Below are positions 45,698-57,931 of a DNA stretch of 64,000 bases, in pieces. Below the pieces are notes generated by a model, which made no database searches, was not told the DNA's origin, and was given only the letters and a program-made list of their open reading frames with translations. This DNA is from Bos javanicus. Its lineage: Eukaryota > Chordata > Mammalia > Artiodactyla > Bovidae. The translations under genes and the position numbers were made by a program. How positions within the stretch are numbered: the stretch's first letter is position 1; every line of letters begins with the position of its first letter. The DNA is taken from the NCBI RefSeq assembly GCF_032452875.1, contig NC_083885.1, positions 29,119,925 through 29,183,924 on the forward strand, written 5' to 3'.

Positions 45698-46214
45698 ATA
45701 TTAGAGTGCCCTAATCACTAAAAATAAAAATGTGTGAGATGGATGTAATTATGAGTAAGTTCTGTATTTACATGAATGACAATCTAATTCACCTGACTTT
45801 AAAAAAGCTAAAATAAATGCATTAAAAATAGGGTTATCTTAAAATTTATACAGTAACTTTGGAAAAAAAATTATCTTTGGAAAGAACTTGATGCATGTTG
45901 ATTAAATGTACAGCAAAGTTTGAGCTCATAAGAGAGGCCTAAAATTGAATTTCTAAGTTTAAATAATCTCTTAGGTGAGTAAAATATCAGAGACATTTTA
46001 ATTTCAAAATAAATATAATTAGACATCTAATTTAATTATTTGGTATTTTTTTCTTTGTGTAGTTTAAATTTGTGATGTATATATATATATTTGTGACATA
46101 AACTATTATTACAGGAAATTTTTTCAATGCAGGATTTTAAAAAACAACCTAGTAAGAACTAGTGCTAGTTTAGGTTACTCCAAAGGGAATTTTGTTGCAT
46201 CTTATTAAAATAAG
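45690..46214. other. No recognised feature
   Basis: AT-rich sequence with a short (AT)n near 46076-46090. Confidence 0.5.
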
Positions 46215-46215
46215 A

Positions 46216-46430
46216 CTTTCGGTGGCTCAGAGGTTAAAACGTTTGCCTGCAATGCAGGACACCTGGGTTCGATCCCTGGTTCGGGAAGATCCCCTGGAGA
46301 AGGAAATGTCAACCTACTCCAGTATTCTTGCCTGGAGAATCCCATAGACGGAGGAGCCTGGTGGGCTACAGTCCACGGGGTTGCAAAGAGTTGGACACGA
46401 CTGAGCGACTTCATTTTCACTTTTACTTTC
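46216..46430 (+). mobile_element. Bov-tA SINE
   Basis: A plus-strand Bov-tA with a well-kept internal promoter (box A 'ggctcagaggtta', box B 'ggttcgatccc'). The flanking repeat actttc is short. Confidence 0.92.
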
Positions 46431-46700
46431 AGAGAAGCTTTAAAAAGTTTTGAACATTTTGTGAAATAAGAAGTACATTTGATTAAACACTATTTTTAAA
46501 GAACCAAAATTTCCACTTATATCCATGCCCTGAAGGTATGGGATATCTCATTTTAGAATCTGGATCCCTGAAAATATGTAACCAGATATATCATTTTTGT
46601 ATTTTTTTAACATTATAATTTTTAGGAGACAAAGTTATTTTACACCCTTTCTAATATATATGAATGATATACACAGTCTGATTCTGGAGCAGTATAACGG

Positions 46701-46731
46701 GGTGTGTGTGTATTTGTGTGTGTGTGTGTGT
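46701..46731. repeat. (TG)n microsatellite
   Basis: TG units interrupted once by 'tatt'. Confidence 0.95.
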
Positions 46732-46734
46732 TTT

Positions 46735-48148
46735 AGCAATTCAAACTTCTGAGCTCTTACTTTTCAGTATGAATCATTTGCTACTATTTTTACTAGCTTG
46801 TAATGTGAATAAGTTCATGCTTATAAAAATCTGTACACACAGACTCAAGATCTCCTTTCTCAAATATTATCAGCTTTTAAAGGTTTAAGGCTGTATCATA
46901 ACACATGATCTATTCTTTTTCTCTAGAACCTGTGGTCTAATTTTTTCCACATAAGAATTTTTCAAAAATAAAAATAAAACCCCACCCACTCTCATTTAAA
47001 ATAAATATTATATTATAAAATTCATTACCTTAAAAATAATTTCATATCAAAAATAAATCAAATTAAAATAGAAAAGATTGTATAATGAAACTCCATTTAC
47101 CTATTTTTCCATTTTGATAAGTATAAAAGCATTTCTCCATATTCTTAAACTACTTTATTTTTGCTTTCTTTTTAGAAAACTTTTTTTCAGTATTTGAAAT
47201 TCAGTTCAAGCATCCTAGCATTTAACTCCTACTTAACTAGAATACATATCTGTTTATGTATGAAATATTTATCTATTTATTATCTATCATATGTATTAAA
47301 AAACTTGAGAAATTTTGTTATACAACAAAAACGCCATTATGACATGTAATATACTTAATAACTCCACTATTAGGGGTCTTTGGCTCAACAAGATACATTT
47401 ACAAGAACTAAATAGTTATAATTAGTATGGACAGATATAAGGAGAGAAAACAGAACATGCTAGCAGGGCAGAAGTCCTCCCAGCAGTCCATACCGTGTGT
47501 CAGGAGCTACTCTCTGTGCCCTACCCTAGGTGTCCTCTGCACATGAGACCACACTGGTGGAAACTGGAGCCATACCAAGAAGCTCTGTATACCAAGGGAT
47601 CCCAGCTAAAAGACACTTCACTCAAGCAAAACCAAAGCTCGGCTTTCCCACAAACTATTTACAGTTGACTCCTAGACCTCTTAGATGAGATGCAGTCTAC
47701 CAATCTCTGTGCGACTTTACTGTTAAGCAGTACTGCCAAAACAGAACTGATATTTCATTTTTCCTGGGCTTCCAGGAAAGTAGAGCTAGAAGTATCTTGA
47801 GCAAAGGTCAATTTTTTCATGTAAAAGGGTAAAGGGATTTTGTGACCCTTTACTCAAAGTCCACCTCCAAACACTAATCCCTTTGACATATAAAAACTGA
47901 GTCAATACACATTTGACATCACGATTTGAACTATGTAAAGGGTATTAGTATCTTCTCCATCCCGTAATCATTCGCACTGTTTGTGGGGAAGGATAATTAA
48001 TATTATAGAACCTACCAATGTCTTTTATATCCTGATGTTTATAAGGAAATTTTACATTAAAAATTAAAGTGTAGAATACAGCAAGCAGAGGGAGTAAATC
48101 TTTTTGTTTTAGTCTCTTTAGCAAATGTCTTTCAAATGTAACAGGGAT
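46735..48148. other. No recognised feature
   Basis: Very AT-rich to 47440, then mixed unique-looking sequence. No motif-bearing frame. Confidence 0.45.
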
Positions 48149-48278
48149 AAATCTGATGTTTCATCAAATCTGAAGGCACACTGATAGCCCCATCAAAACA
48201 AAACTGCTGTTCTGGTTTGGCATTTTTGTTTTGATGGGGCTATCAGTGTGCCTTCAGATTTGATGGAACATCAGATTT
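48149..48278. repeat. Near-perfect hairpin, 55-bp arms, 20-nt loop
   Basis: The arms 48149-48203 and 48224-48278 are reverse complements at 54 of 55 positions. The single difference would be a G-U pair in plus-strand RNA, so the whole stem could pair. The loop is 48204-48223. It is longer than a usual microRNA precursor stem and has no flanking duplication that I can see. Confidence 0.95.
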
Positions 48279-48328
48279 AAAACTCAAACTGAAATCCCAT
48301 CCTGTATACTGGGTGCAGGGTTACGTGA

Positions 48329-48724
48329 GTGTGCAAACTCAGAGATTACTCTGCAGGTGCAGTGTTGGCACTCCTGAACTTAGCAGTAGAAGTTTCCACA
48401 CAGCTACAGAAATGCCTCTGTATTACGGTCGTCACCATCCTTAAGACAATGCCCAGGATGCAGTTGGGTTACATGCTGTGCCAAGGTATTGACATGCTCC
48501 ACAAAGGGACATCTCTGCAGTATCAGAATTTTGGCAAGTTGCCACCAATGCTGCTGAAGCCCCTTTGGATGTGCAGCTGCTATTCAGCCTTCTTGGCATC
48601 TTGCTCCAGGACACTGAACTTCTGCTTCCATTTACTGATCCTCAGCCCTGAGGGGCTCACCGACACATCTCAGTATAACGTGGGGCCTGTGTGCAATCAT
48701 GACAGCCCTGACCCCTTGACCTGA
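48329..48724 (+). other. Unidentified 131-codon open frame
   Basis: An ATG-started frame with higher GC content than its neighbours, starting 50 bp after the hairpin. It is rich in Leu and Cys (MCKLRDYSAGAVLALLNLAV at the start) and has no domain that I recognise, no intron signal that I trust and no poly(A). A second frame across 48540-48630 (LLFSLLGILLQDTELLLPF) also looks protein-like, so a frameshifted processed pseudogene is one reading and chance is another. Confidence 0.3.
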
Positions 48725-50182
48725 CTACAGTCACAGTCACAGACGGTGGGGATTTTCTGCAGACTTGAATGTCTGCTTTGTCTCCTCATTGAGGCATCAG
48801 TGCATGGTTTGTTATGTATCTACTATAATCTCCACAAATGACACCGGCCCATTTGCATCAGTCCAATAGCAGAATTACACCTTCCACACAAACTATCACT
48901 GAATTAATTACTGATCAAGTCAGCATCAAGGTTGATTGGGGGAAATGGGCAGTATTTCTTCTCAGTAAAAAAATTGCCTCACTCCTGTTCTCCATCAGTA
49001 CCCAAAATGGGAAAGTATATTATTTGTCCCATGTTGTAAGTATTTTATTATCAATAGTAGATGGATTGACTCCCAATCTTGGCATCAGTCTTATAAAAGT
49101 TTCCAGTATATTTTTTGCTAATTATATTATATCAGCCAAATTTGGTCAGGTATCTGAAAATCAAACTCACTGCTGGTACTTCTCAGTGGTATGATTCACT
49201 CTGGGTAGCCTTGGCTCAATTAGACTGTCAAACTCAAAAAAATCAAATGGGCCCATGGACATAACCACAGTATAATAGTAATGAAAGCCCTTCAATCAAA
49301 ATGGATTAATGAGAGTTTCTTCAGTGGTTGTTCTCAAGAGTAAAAACCATTTTAAAGGGCTGTTTTCTTTGCCTCATGCTTTGTAAAAGCACAAGTGAAA
49401 GGGGGCAATTCACACTAATGGAAACAAAAGCTACATGCTTAGAAATCCCATGTTCCAAATATAAGATGATTTTGTAACATTTTGCATATGCAAGCCCTAG
49501 AGTCCTGAAAAAGAAAATATCCAGTCACAAGAGTAACCTTATTTGAGGAAGTATGAAGTCTTTCTGCAGGTGTTTATACTTCATTCACAGTCTTTCCTGT
49601 TCATGTAAAGCCTCTTTACCATGTGTAATTTTTAGCAAAGGAAATGTTGCCTGGAAATACAGCTGACATTCTATCTTCATCCAGTTTTCAAGAAAACAGA
49701 ACTAGAAACACCTTAACCCAGAGTAACGTTTTTGTGTTAACGAAGATAATTTTGTAAGGCATTTCACAAAGCAGTTCATTTCTTAAAATTTTATATCCAG
49801 GCCATAATAATTTTTTTTTCCTCTTTGTCTCAGTAAGACAAGTAAAACCAAGTTTCTTACTCCAGAATTACAGACTATATAAACTTTTATGATTTCTCAA
49901 GAACTGCTTTAACTTTTGCTCCTCGTTAATTGGTAGCCCACTATCTTACCATGATAGAGATAATGAAGACCAATGTTATATTGATAAAATAATGTTGAAC
50001 CTAGAGCTTAAGAATAACCCCTGACACCAGGCCACTTCTAGTTATTGCAGAATTTAAATTCTACCGCATAAAATGGCCATTTATTTCATTTGTCAGTCTT
50101 GACATTCAATATAAATATTAGATTCTCTAATCTTTAGAGTCCTATGGGGAATTGCTTTTTACTAAAGTCAGCTATTAATTGT
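48725..50182. other. No recognised feature
   Basis: It includes a 118-codon frame (48838-49194) without known motifs. I see no repeat that I can name. Confidence 0.45.
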
Positions 50183-52115
50183 ACTTTTTAAAATTGAATA
50201 CAGTTCACATAGAATATTATATTAGTGTACTGCATAATGATTTCATATTTGCATACATTATGAAATGATCACTGTGAGGGGTCTGGTAACCATCTGTCTC
50301 CATCGAAAGTTGTTATACTATTGATCATGTTCCTTATGTTGTGTATTACATCCCCGTGACTTATTTATTCTTTGTGTGGTGGTTTTACCTCTTAATTCCC
50401 TTTATGTATTTCACTCTCCTACTCTCCTCCTCTCTGGCAACCACCAGTATGTTCTTTGAATCTATGAGTCTGTTTTTGTTTCTTAGATTCCACATGTAAG
50501 TGAATTTATATGGCATTTGTCTTTGTCTGACTTATTTCACCTAGGATAATACCTTCTAGATTCATCTATATTGTTGCAAATGACAAAGATTCCATTTTTT
50601 AATGGCTGAGTAATATTATATTGTGTATATATACCACAGCATCTTTATTCATTTATTGATCGATGAACACTTAGATTGCTTTCATTCTTGGCTGTTGAAA
50701 ATAATATGATGGTGAACATTTATAATAATAAATGTAAAAATGTAAAAATATATAAAATGTAAAAATTTTAAATTTTTACATTTTTAAATTTTAAAAATGT
50801 GAATGTAAAAATATAAAATGTAAATGCAAAAAATGTAAATATAAAAAACATTTATAATAATAAGATATGAACAAGTGTACATATCTTTTTAGCTATTTTT
50901 TTCCTTTGAGTAAATACCCAGAAGTGAAATTGCTAGCAGTTCTATTTTTAATTTTTTGAAGAACCTCCATACTGTTTTACCATAATGGCTGCACCAATTT
51001 ACACTCCCACAAAGAAGGCATTATCACCAACACTTGTTTGTTATCTTTTATTTGTTGTTATTTGTTGTCATTCTGAGAGATATGAGGTGATATCTACATT
51101 GTTAGCGTTATTTCTCTGATAAGTAATGATCATGAGCATTTTTCATGGGTCTGTTGGCCATCTGTATATCTTTATTAAAGAAAAGTATTCAATTTCTCTG
51201 CCCTTTGAAATTTTTTGAATGTTAAGTTGTATGAGTTATTTTTATTTTGAATATTAACTGCTTATTGGGTACTTCCTTTGTAAATATCTATTCCCATTCA
51301 GTAGACAGCTTTTTCATTTTGTTTCTTTCACTGTGTGAAAGGTTTTCAGTTTGATGTAGTCATATCTGTTTGATTTGCTTTTACTTTTGTTTCCCTTGCC
51401 TAAGGAGGCAGATCCAAAAAGTATTGGTAAGATCAATGTCAAAGAGCATACTACTTATGTTTCTATCTAGAAACTTTATGGTTTTGAGATTTAACATTTA
51501 AGACTTAATCCATTTTTATGTTATTTTTGTATATGGTGTAAGAGAGTAGTCTACTTTGACTCTTTTGCATGTATCTGTCCAGTTTTTCTAACACCATTTG
51601 TTGAAGGGACTATCTTTTCCCCATTGCATATTCTTGTCTCCTTAATTGTATTAATAAGAGTAAATGACCATGTAAGCATGGGTTTATTTCTGGATTTTTT
51701 TTTTTTATGAATTCTTGATTCTATCCCCCTGATCTGTGTGTCCATTTTTGTGTCTGTACCATACTGTTTTGATGACTATAGCTTTGTAATATGGTTTAAA
51801 ATCAACACATGTGATACTTTCAGCTTTGTTTTTCTTTCTCGAGATAGCTTTGACTATTTGAAGTCTTTCCTGGTTCTGTAAGAATTTTGGAAATATGTGT
51901 TCTAGTTCTGTAAAAAAAAAATCACTAATATTTTGACAGGGTTTCATTGACTGTGTAGATTATTTGGGTAGTATGGGCATTTTAATAATATTAATTCTTC
52001 CAACCCATGAGTACAGTATATCTTCCCATCTGCTTGTGACATCTTCAATTTCTTTTGTTACTGCCTTATATTTTCTAAGTACTGATCATTTACTTCATTA
52101 GTAGAATTTATTCCC
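50183..52115 (-). mobile_element. Old L1, 3' UTR and ORF2 end
   Basis: Reversed L1: 'ttgtttcttagattccacat', 'atggctgagtaatattatat', 'catactgttttaccataatg', 'gactatagctttgtaatatg', and 'cttccaacccatgagtacag' follow each other in L1 order. The ORF2 part has lost its frame. An AT-rich expansion lies at 50715-50863. Confidence 0.88.
50715..50863. repeat. AT-rich expansion between 17-bp direct repeats
   Basis: The 17-mer aacatttataataataa occurs at 50715-50731 and 50847-50863. Between them lie imperfect 'atgtaaaa' units, some in inverted order (around 50761-50800), absent from the L1 consensus as I recall it. Confidence 0.85.
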
Positions 52116-52830
52116 CTCCTATCTCATTCTGATTCAATCTGTATGTTTCTAGTTGTGCCAAATCTTTTCTGCTAGTCTCACGGTTCTTCTCATAGACAGT
52201 TTGAGCTCTGTAAGTAATTGTAATTTTGGTATGTCTGTGGGTAGAGGTGAATTCAAGGTCTTCTTTGCCATCTTGGCTACCTTTCTCTTCCCATTGAATT
52301 CTTGACAGCAAGTAGAATCTAAAATTTGTTGAGGCATGTGTGTGAGTGTGTGTGTGTGAGTGTGTGAGCATGTGATTTTTCCCCCTCTCCCTTAGGACTG
52401 TATTAGATTTCCAGAATTGAGGTAAGTGGTGGAGGTATAAAAGTGGCTTAATAGGACTTATTCTCTGTACTTATAGATTGTAGAACTTAATGAAGTAATG
52501 CAAAATTGAGAGGCATTTTACTCATGAGAGTTAAGGAGCTATCTGGAAATTTTTCTTCTTTTGTGTCTTTTGAGATTTCCATTATCATAATTTTGTATGC
52601 TTTGTTTTTTTAACCACATTTCTTTTTGAGAAAACTAATTATCTTTGTGTTGCCTCCCTACTATTTGACCTAGGAGACAAAACTGTTCTCTCTTGTGATG
52701 ATTTTTTTTTTCACTTTAACTTTGAGAGAGATCCTCTCTATGTTACTCATTTTACTCCTTGTGACATCCATATTAACTATGCCATTCCTTCATTTATATA
52801 TCATCTGTTTGATTTCCTATTACCTCAAAA
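52116..52830. other. Unresolved AT-rich sequence
   Basis: The stretch 52120-52400 includes 'tgggtagaggtgaattcaag' and a (TG)n tract at 52338-52362, and may be part of a retroelement that I cannot name. The rest has no supported feature. Confidence 0.4.
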
Positions 52831-52900
52831 ATTACTTTTATATTCCTTGCCTCCTTTTTTCACACTAATTTATTGTTTTTTTTTTTCAATTTTGACTTTT
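52831..52900 (+). repeat. Local direct duplication, copy 1
   Basis: About 70 bp ('attacttttatattccttgc' onward to 'caattttgactttt') are repeated at 53438-53503 with few differences, mainly in the T run. Confidence 0.85.
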
Positions 52901-53231
52901 GTTTTCACGTTAGTCCTTTATTATTTTAAACACATGTCACTTAAATAAATTGCTTTCTTTTTCTTTAGAGATAATTATTGAATGTTCATATAATATCTTT
53001 TTTGTTGAGTTTATTTGCTCTGTAACATTATTTATTATTGAAAATGTTTTGAAATCAGCTCATTATGGTCTATAAACTTCCTGCCTTGTATTATCAGAAG
53101 CAACTATATTGGTTAAAGAATATTTTAGCATGCCTGTACATTTGAATGATTCATTATGAAGTAATGTGAAATTTTAATTTTATACAGTTAATATCATAAT
53201 GCCTTAAAATCATCTTTGAATAAATGACTTC

Positions 53232-53430
53232 GTGTGTGAAGTAGCTTAGTCGTGTCTGACTCTTTCCGACCCGGTGGACTGTAGCCCACCAGGCTCTTCC
53301 CTCCATGGGATTCTCCAGGCAAGAGTACTGGAGTGGGTTGCCATTTTCTTCTCCAGGGGATCTTCCCAACCCAGGGATCTAACCTGGGTCTCCCACATTT
53401 CAGGCAGATGCTTTAACCTCTGAGCCAGCA
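53232..53430 (-). mobile_element. Bov-tA SINE
   Basis: A minus-strand Bov-tA. I see no ordinary short target-site duplication. Its right end lies 7 bp from the second copy of the local duplication. Confidence 0.9.
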
Positions 53431-53437
53431 GCTCACA

Positions 53438-53503
53438 ATTACTTTTATATTCCTTGTCTCCTTTTTTCACACTAATTTATCGTTCGTTTTCAATTTTGAC
53501 TTT
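53438..53503 (+). repeat. Local direct duplication, copy 2
   Basis: The second copy of 52831-52900, directly right of the Bov-tA. The T run is shortened and carries 'cgttcg'. Confidence 0.85.
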
Positions 53504-53910
53504 ATTGTGGTGCCTTTTTTTAGCCTGTCCTGTCCTGGAGAAGAGAACTATTGTTTTCTACCTCTTTTCTTAGCTGTCATATTTGCCTCTGCACATGTGA
53601 GAATGTTGAAAGTTCTCACACTTGATTTCTGAATCTCTAATGAGATTCCTTCCAAAGATATATTATTCTCTGAATCTCCTCAACATGCTTTTCTTCTTAA
53701 TTCTGCACAAATGCTCAAAAGAGCCATGAAATGTCCAGGTTCAGTGTTTTCAGTTTCATGAGTGGATCATTGATTTCTGTTCTTCTGAAAGTTTTTTGAG
53801 ACATTCAATACCTGGTCTTATCTCTGGAAACTAGATTAGTGTACAAGTCTCTCTAATAAGCTTTCTGTTAATGCCTCTTCTTATAATCTTTATTTTTACT
53901 ATAAAGTTTC
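53504..53910. other. No recognised feature
   Basis: No supported gene or repeat. Confidence 0.5.
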
Positions 53911-53914
53911 TCAC

Positions 53915-54140
53915 TGGACAACCTCATCTACTTTCATGGACTACATTTCTACCTTCATGTTAATGGCTTCTAACTTTCATCACTATTCTTTTCTAGAAGT
54001 ATAAATGCACTGTTAAATATCTCCACAGGGACGTTCTCAAAACAAACACAGGTTGAAATAGAAATATGATCCTCTTTCACAAATTGTCTCATCTTCCAAT
54101 ATTCTGTGTCACAGTCATGAAGCTACCATCCTCTCTTCCC
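53915..54140 (+). repeat. L2 LINE relic
   Basis: 'ctcatctactttcatggact', 'accttcatgttaatggcttc' and 'aaatatctccacagggacgt' follow the L2 3' order. Confidence 0.6.
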
Positions 54141-54627
54141 TATTATTGTTTATCTTCATTGTGTGATTCTGCATATTGTGCACAGTAATTAGGATATTTG
54201 TTATTTTTGTAAATAATCATTCACTCACTTCATGTAAGCCAAGGGTCATGACAAAATAAGCTTTCATTTAAAATAATTTTATTAGATTTATAAAATGAAA
54301 TACACTATATTACTTTGTATTTTACCTTAATAGAAAATTCAGTATAATTGGAGTGTCATATAATTTTGAATAGTCTCAAGTACAAAAGAAATACATAAAA
54401 TAAGTTTCAAAATCACTAGCTGAGCGAGATCAAAAGTAATGTTACTTTTACATAGGAACAATGAGAAAATTTCAATTGGGAGAAAAATTAAATGTGTATT
54501 TGTAAAAACTGCAGAATTTGAATAATATATTAAAAATAGAAAATTTCAGGAAGTTATTTTTTCCTTTGAGTCTACTGTATGTTGTCCTAAAATTTAACTA
54601 AATCTCAGCCCAGGTGGAGGAAAAAAA
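54141..54627. other. No recognised feature
   Basis: AT-rich sequence. Confidence 0.5.
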
Positions 54628-54687
54628 ACATAAAAGGAGGAGCCAAAGCGCTTTCTCTCGGACTCTCTCTCCCGCGTGCGTGCGCTC

Positions 54688-54727
<40 letters not shown>

Positions 54728-54781
54728 TGCTATCTTATAAATAAAATGGAGCTGTAACACTGAAAAAAAAAAAATACATAA
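54628..54781 (+). mobile_element. CpG-rich polyadenylated insert, possibly LTR-derived
   Basis: A GC-rich head (54641-54687, six CpGs) is followed by a (TC)15 run, then AATAAA at 54740-54745 and a 12-base poly(A) 17 bp further on. The short repeat acataa lies at 54628-54633 and 54776-54781. The order TATA-like (ataaaagg, 54630-54637), CpG-rich, AATAAA, poly(A) recalls the R region of a retroviral LTR. I infer a retroposed short polyadenylated RNA; the family is not certain. Confidence 0.5.
54691..54720. repeat. (TC)15 microsatellite
   Basis: An uninterrupted TC run inside the CpG-rich insert. Confidence 0.97.
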
Positions 54782-56369
54782 TGGTTCCAGGTAAGTGCAG
54801 TAGTGAGCTATGTTAGCTTCAGAATATTTAATCACATGTTATCAGAATATATTGTCATGAGAGACAAAAATGAAATGATAACCAGGGAACAGTGCCACTT
54901 TTAGTTGCTATTTACATAAATTATGAAAATAATTAAAAGTTAATTGTAAGATACAGGTCTATTAGGCCTTATCTCAAATATCACCCCTCAAATTTCTCTT
55001 TTCTACCCATTTTTTCCATTCCAGGTATGAATATCTTTCTTCTCTTTGAATTTGATTGTAATTGGTATAAAATTTAAAACACACACACACACACATATAA
55101 ATGCAAAAAATGATTAACATAATTATTTTCTATTATAAAAACTGACTTATTTGAGAGCAAATCATTTATTAGAATTTCCATTGCTATAACATTTAGCATA
55201 TAGCTAATTCCATTTGTGGGTTTCAAAGTTTTACCTCAGTTAAAGACATTTTGGATTGTTCTCTTTAGTTAGTCTATAATATGTGCCTGTTCTTTGATTT
55301 CTCTCTTCCTTGCTTTTTTAATATGAATTAGTTGGTAGCTATTAAAATAGTTTAGCTTTGTCTTCTACTGTGTGATACAATCCAGATTTAAACAGCTTTT
55401 TCATTCTCAGCCTGAACCTCCATATTTTAGGGGCTTTTTAAAAATTTGAACTATAGGGATTACTCAATCTCATTTTACATTAAAAAATGTAAGACCTAGA
55501 GGGATATTACAACTTTCTAAAGGCCACACAATTTGTTAACTAACGTAGCTTATAATCTTTCACTTTTTCTCATATCTCCCGCAGTAATTAATGTGATGTT
55601 TTAATTATCCTTCTTGCTGCATAAATGTGTCAGATGATTATAAGAATGATTTCTGCTTTTAAATTATAAAGATTTTTAGCAGATTTGTTATATTGTTCTG
55701 GTTATTTGTGCTGTAAGGTAATAAGGTTAATTAGTGTTCTGTTCTTAGAGGAAAAAAATTTTCACTTAAGATTAATTTGGTTGGAAAAAGCATCAGGATT
55801 TAAGCTTAAATTTCAACTTGTCTTTAGATTGGTATTAATCTTACACTTTATTTTAAAGTTTCTTTTATTTTCCCCCTAAGTTAATTCTGAAATTTAGTGT
55901 TAATAGCCAAAATAATGGTGGCTCAGTGTGTTTACTGTTTTTCTATAAACCTTCACTAATGCAATATGCTTATTTAAATACCTGTGTTTCACCTTTTAAA
56001 AAAATCTGCAACAAATGACACTCTAATACATCCTGCCAAATTAATCACATTCTGCTGCTTTGACCACTTATCACCTCTTATGTGAAACCAAAAAGTATCT
56101 TTTGGACAATTACTTTTCACAGTGACTCAGGCTAACAACTTATTAGTGTAGATGAATTCTGGAATACAAAATTCAGGCAGTGATGATGTAAAGGAAGGGA
56201 AAGAAAGAACTTTTGTGAAGTAGAATTTTTTCTAGAGGCTAAAATAGAGGATTTGTTTGAATTTTTTCCTTAAGTGAGGGTCTTTTTGTTTATTCTGTGT
56301 AGACTTGTTGTGCAGTCACTTCAATATTATTTTAAATAATTTTGTATTTTTTGAAGTGCAGAGTGAATT
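54782..56369. other. No gene; (AC)n at 55079-55096
   Basis: AT-rich sequence with one short AC microsatellite. Confidence 0.5.
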
Positions 56370-56583
56370 GAAAAGTGAGTGTTAGTCGCTTAGTCTTGTC
56401 TGACTCTTTGCAATCCCTTGGACTGTAACCTACCAGGCTTCTCTGTCCATGGAATTCTCCAGGCAAGAATACTGGAGTTGGTAGCCATTCTTTCTCTAGG
56501 GAATCTTTCTGATCCAGGGATCAAACCCAGGTCTCCTGAACTGCAGGCAGATTCTTTACAGACTGAGTCACCTGGGAAGCCCA
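56370..56583 (-). mobile_element. Bov-tA SINE
   Basis: A minus-strand Bov-tA with an 11-bp target-site duplication holding one mismatch (aagtgcagagt / aagtacagagt) at 56354-56364 and 56584-56594. Confidence 0.92.
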
Positions 56584-56594
56584 AAGTACAGAGT

Positions 56595-57199
56595 ATATTA
56601 ATTCAAATAACATGCATTATTGTAAAACTTAGTACATATTCAGTATGCGTGTTACTTGCAATTTTCCACTGGTAAATAGTTTAGAATTTTTAGTTTAAGT
56701 GAAGTTCATCACATAAATAATAGCCCATATTTATTAAATACATGGTATTTTCTTTGCTCTTATGCAAATAAAATGCTCCAGATTCAGGAACTTAAAATAC
56801 ATAAAACACAATCACAATTCAGGGAAATATAGCAAAATACATGCAGTTAGTCTTTAACATGAATTTTCCTGGTGGCAAAGATAAAAGATAAATGCATTTA
56901 TGAGTATATCTTGTTATTAACAAATAGGAAGTATTCCGTATTGATTTAAGCAATGTTTCTTCTCAAATTTCTCAGTTAGAAGCTCAATTCAAAACTGATT
57001 ATTTGTGCACTGTCTTGCTGAATACAGTCACACTGATCTACCATGGATTCAGAACTGATATTCATTAACTTACTATGCCCTCGTATCTCCTTGGACATCT
57101 CTATAATTAACCATAATTGTTAGTTTTGGGTCCATTTTCTCCCTTAGCTTGTGAGCAATTCTAACTTATGTATCTTTCACAGAACTTAACTTATTTCCT
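56595..57199. other. No recognised feature
   Basis: AT-rich sequence. Confidence 0.5.
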
Positions 57200-57209
57200 G
57201 GTACATGTA

Positions 57210-57414
57210 GTGAAGTGAAGTGAAGTCGCTCAGTTGTGTCCGACTCTTTGCGACCCCATGAACTATAGCCTACCAGGCTTCTCAGACCATGGGATATTCC
57301 AGGCAAGAGTACTGCAGTGGGTTGCCATTTCCTTCTCCAGGGGATCTTCCCAACCCAGGGATTGAACCTGGGTCTCCTGCATTGTAGGCAGACGCTTTAC
57401 CCTCTAAGCCACCA
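57210..57414 (-). mobile_element. Bov-tA SINE
   Basis: A minus-strand Bov-tA with a perfect 10-bp target-site duplication, ggtacatgta, at 57200-57209 and 57415-57424. Confidence 0.95.
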
Positions 57415-57469
57415 GGTACATGTAAGAGTACAATAAATGTTTAATAAATAAATGATATATAAAAAGAAT

Positions 57470-57575
57470 GGGGGAAGAAAGAGGGAAAGAAGGATGAAAG
57501 AAAGAAGGGAGAGACAGAGGGAAGGAGTGTATAGTATGTACATATATATATATATACACACACATATGTTATAAA
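57470..57575. repeat. Purine-rich tract then (TA)n/(CA)n
   Basis: GAAA/GGGA-type purine repeats to 57530, followed by short TA and CA runs. Confidence 0.85.
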
Positions 57576-57930
57576 AGTATATGTTATAAAATGTTATGTA
57601 TAGTGTATCTGTATCTATATATATGCCTAAGTGTACATGGATGTACTACATATGTGTGTATACTATTATGTTGCATAGAAATTATTTTGAAAAAAAAAAT
57701 CTCAATTATCTAGTCAACACCCAACACACTGGACTCTGCCACATAGATTTATTTTTGAGTAAAGATTTTAGACTTCAAAATCCTTAGAGCTTTCTTTGGT
57801 GGCAGTTCATTTTTTTAACCTCTATACATTCCTGTTTTTAAGTAATAGAATCAACATAAACTCCTATCTTTTCTGTGTTGTTTTGTTATAACCAGAGATC
57901 AAAGCACACGCAAAGAATCAAAGACAAGCC
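57576..57930. other. No recognised feature
   Basis: No supported gene or repeat. Confidence 0.5.
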
Positions 57931-57931
57931 T

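Noticed and set aside
47750..49760. Possible distant repeat between 47750-47860 and 49665-49760
   Set aside because: Only a few words agree ('agaactagaa', 'attttgt'); too weak to separate from chance.
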